A stretch of 64,000 nucleotides of DNA from Taxillus chinensis (Eukaryota > Streptophyta > Magnoliopsida > Santalales > Loranthaceae): assembly GCA_023512835.1 (NCBI GenBank), contig CM042090.1, positions 54,485,365-54,549,364 on the forward strand, written 5' to 3'. Below, one piece after another: positions 56,166 through 64,000 of this stretch (position 1 is its first letter; each line of letters begins with the position of its first letter). The position numbers were made by a program, and so were the translations under genes. The notes below the pieces were generated by a model. The model was not told where the DNA came from and made no database searches. It saw nothing but the letters and a program-made list of their open reading frames with translations.

Positions 56166-57839
56166 GTTACGTGTAGGGAAGGATTAGCACCCCTACAGCG
56201 CCCTTTCGGTATCTATTTTTGGAAAAAGAGGTTTTCTATTTATTGTTACTGCTGTGCTTGGGTTGGGTTTCCTAGAAAGTCTAGGCTGTTTATTTGGCTA
56301 AGTAATTTGTTAAAGTTATGGTTAAATTGATTTACCCTAAATTTCTAAAGGGAATCCTAAAAGTTTTTGTTTAAAGTGGGAAATGAAATCCTAATTTTTT
56401 TTTTTTGGTTTTTTTTATGTTTTGTTTTTTTTTTGTTTCGTTGTTTTTTTTTTGGAAAACATGTTATTTTTTTTGTTTTGCTTTGTTTTGTTTTTGTTTT
56501 GTGTGTTTTTTTGTTAACAAACATTTTGTGTTTTTTTTTTTTGTGCTTTTTTTTGTTTTCAACTTTTGAAAACTTTTTCCTTTTTTTGTTTTATTTTGAA
56601 AACCCAAAGTCATAAATGCGTATCAACATAATGAACACATACATTAAAATAAATAAACGTGAAATGTGTGATTATGACATCCACAAATAAATAAAAATAA
56701 AAGCACTCTTTTTTCTTTTTCTTTTTTTTTTCATCTTCTCTTTTTTTTTATGCCTCTCCTTGTGCTCTCTGTTTTTTTTTTTGTTTTCACTATATTTTAC
56801 ATATTACAATGTATAACATACAAAGAAAGAAAATACAAAGAAAATACAACGGCAAATACTAAAAATTACATCAAATATATAGAGATAAGCTAAAAAATGA
56901 AAACCAGGAAAATACTAAAATTACATTAAATATAAATACAAATAAGCTGAAAAAAATAGAGCAGCAAATGTAAATTACACTGACTTTGGCTTGAATGGGG
57001 CTTTAGCACGGGACGTCCGTCTGAAATATTTTGTCTGTACTGAAAGACGCTTGCTCACCCAAATCACCAAATTCTAGTAGCGCCAAGTGCAACAATCAAC
57101 TAGGACGTACTGTGGAGACTGCCAAGTTACGTTGGGATTTTTTTTGTTTTTGTGACGGAAACGTAAGAAGAAAAAAAGGGTAGACTAGAGTTGTTTTTTA
57201 TGTCTTTCTTCTGCTAAAAAAAAGAGAGCTGGAATGAAATAATAGGGAAAGAGAAGTTGGGAAGGATGGGCGATTTGGTTTTTCGGAATGGTAGAAAGCT
57301 ATCTGGGTGTTTTGTTTTGTTTTTTTTTTTTGGGGATTAGGGAGCTGGGTGTGAAGATGGCAGAAGAGCTTTTCTTCTTTTGATTTTCGGAAAAAGGTTT
57401 TGGTGAAGATCTGGGCAGGCGTTAAAGGCTTTGGGCATTTTTTAGGGTGAATCTGAGAGAAAATGGCAACACTTTTTCAGTCAGAGAGGGGGTTTTTTTT
57501 CGGGCGTAATCTCTATTCTCCTTTTAATTGCGTGGACAGAAGGCTGGATTTAAAGGGGTTGGCTGCATCTCATTAATTGCTACATTTATTGCTTTGTCGG
57601 GTGTATTATTAATCCCAATATTATTAACTTCCAGATTCTATGCTTTGTCTGGTGGTTGGACGACCTATGCATAAAATGGGGCAGCTTGTGATTGCTTTTT
57701 CGTTCTTTTGTGAGCACATGCGTCTGACAGGCGTTGAAAAGCATCTTTGACAATTGCCAGCTAATAAAAATGCATCCCGTGAGCAAACGGCGAGAGAACT
57801 AGCGAGAGAGGCCAAATAGCAGAGGTCAGAGAGTCAGAG

Positions 57840-58145
57840 TGTCTGCGGGTCGGAGTGTCGGCAGGTCGATGTGTTGGCAGGGTCGAAGGTTGGTGGGTCG
57901 CCGGTCAATGGTCAATGGGGTCGCAGGTCAATGCTCAACGGGTCACAGGTCAATGGTCAACGAGTTGTAGGCCAACCCTTGAAGGTCAAGGGTTGAAGAT
58001 CAACAGGGCGAAGGGTCGAAGGTCCACGGGTCGAAGTGTCGGAAGGTCGGAGCGTCGGCAAGGTTGAAGGGTCACTCCTCGAAGACCCGAAGGCTTACTG
58101 TGTCGAAGGCTTATAGGATTTGAGGCTTCGAGTCTTCGAGTCTTC
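57840..58145. repeat. GGTCAATGG / GGTCGAAGG minisatellite in repeat X
   Basis: Irregular units of about 10-25 bp (GTCGGCAGGTCGATG, GGTCAATGGTCAACGGG, GGGTCGAAGGTC, CTTCGAGTCTTCGAG). The outer X copy has a different, 51-bp array at the same position (63500-63868), so this segment evolves by repeat turnover. Confidence 0.8.
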
Positions 58146-58541
58146 GAGGCTTCGAGTCAAGTTTTTTTTTTAATTACCCTTTTACCCGCACCCAAAATGC
58201 CAAAACGGATAACCTTTTGAAAATTGTTTGGGAAGACCCATATTTTCCTGAATAGACATTTTGGAGACTTTCGGATAATCACTTTTTCGGGCAGTTTGAC
58301 CAGGGGCATTGACCATCTTTTGGCAAGTTTGACTTTTTCTAATGATAATTATTTTGGCCATAATTTCTTCATTTTACATCGGATTTAAGTGCGGTCAAGT
58401 GCGTTAGTCTCCAAATTTCACCCTCTATCACCTGATGGTGGCCTTGGGGCACTTTAGGGACTTACAACAATGGTCCTCAATTTTTGGCTTCCCCTGTTCT
58501 TGTTATAGCGTATCGATCACGTGCAAATTGGAATTTTAACA

Positions 58542-58560
58542 TTGGCGCCAAACCTGGGAT
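58542..58560 (+). other. Primer-binding-site-like sequence at the end of repeat X
   Basis: TTGGCGCCAAACCTGGGAT follows TTTTAACA. TGGCGCC is the typical beginning of primer sites in Tat/Athila-type gypsy elements, and an LTR ending in CA just before it would fit. A purine-rich GTGGGGGGAGC lies 18 bases later. No coding region follows before X ends at 58679. Confidence 0.4.
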
Positions 58561-58686
58561 TGATGCTTTGATAGTGGGGGGAGCTTTATGGACCTGTTTA
58601 ATGAGATACATGGCATGGGAGGATAGATATAAAATTTTCAAATGGTTAGTGTGACCAACCTCGACAAAATGGGGTCCAATAGTATA

Positions 58687-59133
58687 AACTTGTATGTTTG
58701 CATGATGTGGAGTATCGGGGTCACCTACTGAGCTTGTTGCTCACCCCTACTTGTTGTTTACGTTTTTCAAGTGTGACTCGAGACTAGTGGAGTACTTTCT
58801 TCCAGGAGGATGCCCACTACTCTGATGTATGATACAGTACTATATTCTGTATTATTTTGTGTGATATCCCGGACATGGGTCCGTGGACAGTTGTATTTGC
58901 ATACTGTTTGTGATATGATGTCTGTATGGCTGTTTAACTTATTGTATGCATGATGATATATGGGAAAGTACAGGATTACCCTTGATGTATGACCGTATTG
59001 GGTTACATATTTGAGACAGCACCCGCAGTGTAGTCTCCATTGGTGCTAGTCACCAACCCCTTGACCTTTCGAGTGCGGGCAAGGGGAAGTCATGTTCCTA
59101 GTTCCGGGTTCCCTGGAATTTGGGGGCCTGACA
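58687..59133 (+). repeat. Solo LTR D, right part
   Basis: From GTTTGCATGATGTGGAG to CTGACA this matches the first 450 bases of the element E LTR in reverse (TGAGCTTGTTGCTCACCCC, GTGGACAGTTGTATTTGC). Confidence 0.87.
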
Positions 59134-59138
59134 GGTCC

Positions 59139-61076
59139 TCTTGGATTCGGTCTGTTGCTGCCCCATCCATCTCCCGAGCCTCTCAGCACAGCGTCCGTGC
59201 CGACCCGTCTGAGGTTGCGGGGCCCTCTCAGCCAACTCCTCATCCGGCTGACTCTCTAGCGTCTTCTCCCGCTGATGTCCCCGCACCTGACTCGCCTGCT
59301 GTTGCTGCTATTGTTGATGCTTCCATTGCTACGGCAATGGCAGATGTTCCTCCTTCTCCTCCGGAAGCACCGTTACCACCTCTACTTCAACCTCGAGACT
59401 ACCTTGCTCATCTCTACACCGACACCTTAACGGACTTTTGGTTCCGTTTTAGTCTCGCCTGCATTGCCTCTGTCCCTGATCACGACATCAAGGTGTTTTA
59501 CGCCAAACACACCCACTGCCCGGAGGAAATGATCGTCTGGAACTTGGGCCACGGCTTCCTTACACCAGCCCATATTCTGGACGTTCCCTTTACTGTTTCC
59601 TCCGGCCCGGCTCATGACGCCCGCGTGCCTTCTCCTGCTGAGGCTCGGCTTGCCTCTCCTGCCGTCGGTATCCCCGTCGTTGACCTCTCTAGTCAAAGTA
59701 GCTTTGATGCTCGATGTCTCTGCTGCTCCGGATGCCCCTACTGCTGTTGTTGATGCCCCTTCTACTCCTGCTGACTCATCTACCCAGCACACGCCTGCAG
59801 CCATTCTTACGGGGAGTCCTCCAAAGCCCCGGAGTTGGCACTTGGACGTGCCTCGTTTGGCACGGTTCACTCCGATGCCGTGCTATCCGCTCAACTCGAC
59901 CGCCACGCCCAAGCCCAGAGCGCCCAAATCTCTGCCGTCACTGCCAAGGTTGATGCGTTAGGCGCCCAACTCCTCTCCGCCCTGACCGACTCCTCCACTT
60001 CCATCGAGCAAAAGATGTATCTCGTCGCCTCGTCCATTCATTCTCTATCAGCTTCTTTCGCGGACTTGGCGCACACCATGGCTCGTCCCCCTACTGCACC
60101 CTGGCGATCTGCCAAACTGGGGGAGAACGTGTCTGATCCTCCTGCATCTTCCACCGCTCGTGTGGAGAAGCGACCCGCATCTTCATTGCATCCACTTTCG
60201 GGAGTTACCATTCCCAAATGCAGCCCTTTCTCTCAGCCTAGCTCCTCAAGTGCAGCTCCTCCTTCCACCACTCCATCAGCCGCTGACACCTTCCTCCCAT
60301 CATATGCGGATCGTGATCCACTTGATGCGGATGGAAGTGTTTTTCTCGAAATGTCCAAGTATGCCGCATCCAATGCCGAGAGAAGATGTCTTTCTAACCT
60401 ATACCCCTTCTCTCCTAAGGACATTAAGACTCTATGTTCCGAGAAGGGCCTATTCTCCACAGAAGACATAGAGAACTTCTCTCGAGTAGTTAAGATGGAG
60501 ATGAGGCTGTTTCCATCCTTCTACAAGGACAGACATATATTTGATATTATGCCTTGTTGGTCTGAAGGATATCTTCCTGAAGTACCTTTCATTTGGACCT
60601 TCATCGACGGAACTGCTGAGGATAGCAAACCATGGAAAAACCTTTCAATTGTCCTCATTCCGTACCGAATTCTGTTGCCACACTTCATGTTGGTTGCCTT
60701 CATGATTCACTCGAAGCAGTTGATGCTGATTGATTCTCATCAGGTTGTGGATAACAACATAAGAAAGAATCAATGGGAACCTCTATGCCTCCAACTGACT
60801 GAAGTAGTAAAGCAATCCGGACTCTATGAAGAAATGGGCCTTACCCCCTTGGGTCCAAATGAAAAGCTGAAGGCGTTGGTCCGGAGTAAGAAACAAGTGC
60901 CACAACAGCCTGATGGAGATAGTTGCGGAGCCTTTGTCTGCTTCTTCATCAAATCGCTCGTTCAAGTGAATAAGGGCTGGAACAATTTCCGCAATTATAC
61001 AATGGAGCAAACAATGGAGCTAAGGGAGAAAGCAGCAACTATGATCTTCAAGTATAGTAAGCCTTATATAACTTAA
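59139..61076 (+). pseudogene. Element B ORF3, C-terminal part with Ulp1-like domain
   Basis: The frame resumes in phase after the GGTCC duplication (SWIRSVAAPSISRASQ, matching C). The Pro/Ala-rich linker has two frame changes (about 59705 and 59815) that cancel, so 59835-61076 is again in the original frame. It covers the helix segment and the full protease: His in LLPHFMLVAF, Asp 17 residues later in LMLIDSHQ, Gln and Cys (codon 60924-60926) in QQPDGDSCGAF. It ends FKYSKPYIT at 61076, as C does (FKYSKPYVP). The codon at the C-element stop reads CGA here. The catalytic residues survive although gag and pol of this copy are heavily decayed. Confidence 0.83.
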
Positions 61077-61206
61077 AGAAATTAAATATAAAGGCTGAAT
61101 TGTAAGTTGTTATTGCTTAATGAAAATGGAAGTTATTTCCTTTCCATATACTATCTTTTGTTGTCTTTACGGATCGGATTACAAAAGAGGTTTGGCATAT
61201 CCATAA

Positions 61207-61217
61207 TTGGGGGAGAT
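61207..61217 (+). other. Element B polypurine tract
   Basis: TTGGGGGAGAT immediately before the 3' LTR, identical to that of element C. Confidence 0.88.
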
Positions 61218-62629
61218 TGTTGGATCAAGCCTAGAATTTGGATGATGCAAACAAAACCCTATGTAATTTGATCTGAGACTTTTATTGTTTCATTTTAAGT
61301 TATTACAGAAGATATGAACTTAATCCGGACCTACACAGGTGAGAGGAAAGCTAAGGACAGGATACATAATCCTGATCCAGATGAGAGTGTGCGTCATAAA
61401 ACACTTGGTACATAACCAAGTCTTCACTCATACGGAATAAGGATCATACGTGTGGACTAATGAGTTAAAGCTATGGACTGAGGAATCTGTGCCTAATACT
61501 TCAAATGGACTAAGTCAATAAATGCGGAGTAAGAATCCTAGTCTATAAGTCGCATGGAGAAAGTCACAGTTATCATGGAGTTAAAAGGCTAAGTCTTCCA
61601 CTCAAGCGGACTAAGGAAAAGAATCACGCAGTAAGAAATTCGGAGTATTCTATACATGCGGAGTATGGAACGACTTATGCGGAATAAGGACTCGAGTCTT
61701 TATTTCACATGGAGTAAGGAAATTTGATGCGGAGTAAGGAATCCGAACCTGTTACTCTTGCAGAGTAAGGATGTGCTGATACGGAGTAAGCCATCCATTC
61801 CTTTAACTCATGCGAAGTAAGGAAACTAGATGCGGAGTAAGGAAGCGTTGATGCGGAGTAAGCACTCCGACCCTCTCATTCATACGGAGTAAGGAAGCGC
61901 TTACACGGAATAAGGATTCCAGTACTAAATTGATATGGAGTAAGCAATCATTGTTACAGAGTAGGGATCCGAGCCTAGTTTAACACGGAGTAAGGAACCT
62001 TACACTGGATTCAAGAAAATGCTGCTTCAACTTATCTCTTCGCATTCAAAGTCACTAGCTCATTTGCTGCCGATGTAAGACAAACTTGTTGAGAACCTAA
62101 AGCATCTTACACGTGGATCATCCGGATATATGGACACAACTTGGACGAACTTGGGAACTCACAAACACACTTATGTTTTGAAAACGCAAGAAATTGAGCT
62201 CCACATCTGCAAAGACTTGAGACGAGAGAGGATTCTGAGGAACAGTAAATGTGCATATAGTCCGGAACAACAAGTTCCAAGACTGTCTCTCAAGGATGTG
62301 TTATGTATATATAATGTAAACCTTGTACAGAAAAAAAGGAGTGAATGCGAAAATGTACAAGAGCTCAAGTAGATCATAGAGGCTAGTGTGTGAGTACATT
62401 GTAAACAAAGTTTTAGAGAGTTGTTAAGTAGATCAAAAAGCTCTTCAAGCTTTAATTTGCTTCCATTTTGTTGTACTTATCATTGTGATAATAAAACAAA
62501 ATACTTCCACTATCTAGTTATCTTCCGCATTGATTCTATCTCTTAACCAGATAGGTGTTGTGCCAAAGAGTTAAACAAGAGTTTCGATAAGAGCCTATTC
62601 ACCCCCCTCTAGGCTCTAAGGGACCAACA
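61218..62629 (+). repeat. Element B 3' LTR
   Basis: TGTTGGATCAAGCC to GGGACCAACA, 1412 bp. Degenerate ACGGAGTAAGGA units fill about 61490-62010. It contains about 120 bp missing from the 5' LTR. GTACA follows. Confidence 0.93.
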
Positions 62630-62634
62630 GTACA

Positions 62635-64000
62635 AATTACAACATACAACATAAAAAGAAAAATACAAAGAAAATATAACATATACCAACAACATAAAAA
62701 ACAGGAAAATGCGAAGCATTATATTGAGTCTACATAAAAATAAACTAACAGTAATAAACAAATACAGATTAACTAAACCGACTTTGGGCTTTAACTCGTC
62801 GTCCATTTGAATTGTCCTGTTCGCACCAATAATCCGCTTGAAAATAAACAAACAAATCTAGTAGTGAGATTTGTCAAACTCAAATTGAATTTGCATTAGA
62901 TTTTTTTTTTTGATAGCTAAAAATAAGGAGAGTAGGTGTAAGAAATAGGGGAATGAAAAGGAATTGTTTTTTTGTTTTGGTTTTTGTGATGGAAACATAG
63001 CAAAGAGTGGGGGGCAGAATGGAGGTGTTTTTGCGTTTTTCTTTTATTGGGAAAAAGAGAACCTGGAATGGGATATTCGGGAAAGAGGAGTTAGAAAGGG
63101 GCGGTTAAGGCTCATAAGAAAAAAGAGAGATTGGGTTTAACTTTTGGGCATAAAAACTCGGGTGCTCTTGGGTGTAAGCTTAGGCGTCGTCTCCTTTGTG
63201 CGAGGGGAAGGACCCCTTTTTAATGCCTTTGACGTAGCCTCATTATTGCTACATTTATTGTTGTATTATTCATGCCAACATTTTTTATTTTCGGATTCCG
63301 TCTTGTCAGGGTGGACCGACGACCTATGATTGCCACTTTTGGTTTCATATGAGCACATGTGATTGACAGGCATTGAAAAGCATTTGCACAGCTAATACCA
63401 ACACATCCCGTGAAGAAACATTGAGCGAGCCCGTGGATAGGCCAAACAATGAAGAGGTTGGTAGGGTCGAAGGTCAATGGAGGCCTGGATCTGGATCAAT
63501 GGAAGTTTATTCCGGATGATTCCGAAAGGTTGAAGCTTAATCCAGATCAATGGAAGGCTCGGATCCTTACTCCGTATCAGTGGAAGGTTAGTCCACATCA
63601 ATGAAAGGCTCAGATCCTTACTCTGTATCAGTGGAAGCTTAGTCCAAATCAATGGAAGGCTTAGATCCTTACTCCGTATTAGTGGAAGATTAGTCCGGAT
63701 CAATAGAAGGCTCGGATCCTTACTCCATATCAGTTGAAGTTTAGTCTGGATCAATGGAAGGCTCGGATCCTTACTCCGTATCAATGGAAGCTTAGTACGG
63801 ATCAATGGAAGGCTCGGATCCTTACTATGTATTAGTGGAAGCTTAGTCCGGATCAATAATGTCTCGGAGTTAACCATGATGCTCCGAATTTGACTATGAT
63901 ACTCCGAAGTTAATTACCTTTTTACCCCTACCCAAAATGCCAAAATGGACGAACTTTGGGAGACTGTTTGGGAAGTCCCGTATTCGCCTAAATAGTCATT
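62635..64000 (+). mobile_element. Repeat family X, outer copy, right part (runs off the window)
   Basis: It continues the sequence stopped at 17760 (AATTACAACATACAAC; inner copy ATTACAATGTATAACATAC). It is collinear with 56800-58265 of the inner copy through GTGATGGAAACATAG, TTGCTACATTTATTG, GAGCACATGTGATTGACAGG, CATCCCGTGA and, beyond the minisatellite, CCTACCCAAAATGCCAAAA. No coding sequence. Confidence 0.75.
63500..63868. repeat. 51-bp minisatellite in repeat X
   Basis: GGCTCGGATCCTTACTCCG recurs with starts at 63556, 63607, 63658, 63709, 63760 and 63811: exactly 51 bases each time, with a decayed unit after. Each unit also holds ATCAGTGGAAGCTTAGTCC. Because 51 is 17 codons, the minus strand is open for 161 codons; this is an artefact, not a gene. 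CCTTACTCCGTAT is the reverse complement of the ATACGGAGTAAGG motif of the copia LTRs. Confidence 0.92.

Larger units (their letters stand above)
43104..58679 (+). mobile_element. Repeat family X, inner copy, hosting copia C
   Basis: X starts TGTCATCATTGG inside solo LTR D and ends before TAGTATA at 58680; TAGTATA also precedes it (43097-43103). Without C it is about 2.7 kb. It is non-coding and homologous to the outer copy (17149-17760 and 62635-64000). Landmarks include AGAGTCGCCACC, a TTTTG-rich stretch (56395-56600), TGAGCACATG and a variable minisatellite (57840-58145). A TGGCGCC primer-site-like sequence at 58542 suggests that most of X is a 2.5-kb LTR plus a short stretch of internal sequence. 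Classification is open. Confidence 0.65.
56171..58679 (+). repeat. Repeat X inner copy, right part (non-coding)
   Basis: It continues X after the GTTAC duplication (GTGTAGGGAAGGATTAGC). It holds a TTTTG/poly-T stretch (56395-56600), T/C-rich runs near 56705-56790, AT-rich sequence, and blocks found again at 62780-63420 (GTGATGGAAACATAG-like; CTACATTTATTG; GAGCACATG; CATCCCGTGA). No protein is encoded; the open frames in the poly-T stretch are artefacts. Confidence 0.75.
41198..59133 (+). mobile_element. Solo LTR D (Tekay-type), split by repeat X and copia C
   Basis: The left piece 41198-43103 starts TGTAAAGACTCGTATTTGG, and the right piece 58687-59133 ends CTGGAATTTGGGGGCCTGACA. Together they make about 2.35 kb and match the LTR of element E in reverse, including both ends. 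GGTCC flanks both sides (41193-41197 and 59134-59138), and joining the flanks restores the ORF3 reading frame of element B. No internal domain is present, so this is a single LTR left by recombination. It is more divergent from the LTRs of E than those are from each other. Confidence 0.87.
17761..62629 (+). mobile_element. Copia element B (Sirevirus-like), split by five nested insertions
   Basis: The ends are TGTTGGATCAAGCC (17761) and CTCTAAGGGACCAACA (62629), flanked by GTACA on both sides (17756-17760 and 62630-62634). Removing the insertions leaves a 5' LTR (17761-18580 plus 28589-29058), primer site, gag, pol, a long spacer, ORF3 (40415-41197 plus 59139-61076), purine tract and 3' LTR (61218-62629). 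Gag-pol is full of stops, and most of the reverse transcriptase is deleted, so it is defective and older than its relative C. The large gag, polypurine-rich spacer and additional ORF after pol fit Sirevirus-type elements; this assignment is by architecture and motif only. Confidence 0.88.

Noticed and set aside
56367..56615. Phe-rich 82-codon frame
   Set aside because: Artefact of the T/TTTTG low-complexity stretch in repeat X.
43104..58679. Repeat X as a DNA transposon with inverted ends
   Set aside because: The reverse complement of its right end does not match its left end.
41198..59133. Solo LTR D as a complete Tekay element with two LTRs
   Set aside because: The two pieces are complementary halves of one LTR, and no gypsy gag-pol lies between them; the interior is repeat X and copia C.
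63556..63861. CRISPR-like regular repeat
   Set aside because: Units are head-to-tail without unique spacers, and the host is a plant.
63392..63877. 161-codon minus-strand frame with a 17-residue repeat
   Set aside because: It is the 51-bp minisatellite read as codons; no start context, homologous protein or conservation in the inner X copy.

Overview
This window is nuclear DNA of a flowering plant, probably a dicot-type genome, although I cannot name the species. The evidence is: plant-only retrotransposon lineages (Athila, Tekay-type and other chromoviruses, Sirevirus-like copia), initiator-Met-tRNA primer sites, hAT and Harbinger miniature elements, and three spliced 3' exons of a LAF3-like amidohydrolase. 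There are no operons, tRNA/rRNA genes or CRISPR arrays. Almost everything is transposon sequence, mostly broken.

Layout. 1-2090: remnant of an Athila-type gag on the minus strand. 2456-3387: non-autonomous hAT element with an 8-bp target duplication. 3851-9304: degenerate chromovirus with two 385-bp LTRs. 9949-10623: fossil copia pol. 11391-12802: last three exons of a LAF3-like gene, the only host-gene-like coding sequence; its 5' exons are not visible. 12803-16158: mostly featureless, with one promoter-like site and a tandem repeat of about 68 bp. 16159-17148 (minus): pseudogene of a Ulp1-like (C48) cysteine protease.

17149-64000 is a nest of elements that can be resolved by matching target-site duplications. 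A non-coding repeat family, called X here, is the outer host (17149-17760 and 62635-64000). Copia element B (17761-62629, GTACA duplication) sits in it. B has been hit by a Tekay-type gypsy element E in its 5' LTR (18581-28583, CTCAC), a Harbinger-type MITE in gag (31327-32136, TAA), a head-to-head array of miniature LTR elements in pol (33894-38190, CTAC), and a Tekay-type solo LTR D in its third ORF (41198-59133, GGTCC). D contains a second X copy (43104-58679), which contains a younger relative of B, copia element C (43275-56165, GTTAC).

The most interesting content is in B and C. Both look like Sirevirus-type copia elements: large gag with two zinc knuckles, gag and pol separated by an in-frame stop, a long pol-to-LTR region, and polypurine clusters. 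Where Sireviruses can carry an env-like ORF, both carry a long third ORF (about 912 codons in C). It joins an N-terminal domain resembling 'putative plant transposon protein' domains, a Pro/Ser/Ala-rich linker with a helical segment, and a C-terminal Ulp1-like domain. That domain keeps the His-Asp-Gln-Cys residues at SUMO-protease-like spacing in both copies. A TATA box and pyrimidine-rich leader precede it in B. How the ORF serves the element is inference: the retained catalytic residues suggest a deSUMOylase-like or processing protease. The array at 33.9-38.2 kb and the repeat-rich LTR/X minisatellites are further unusual structures.
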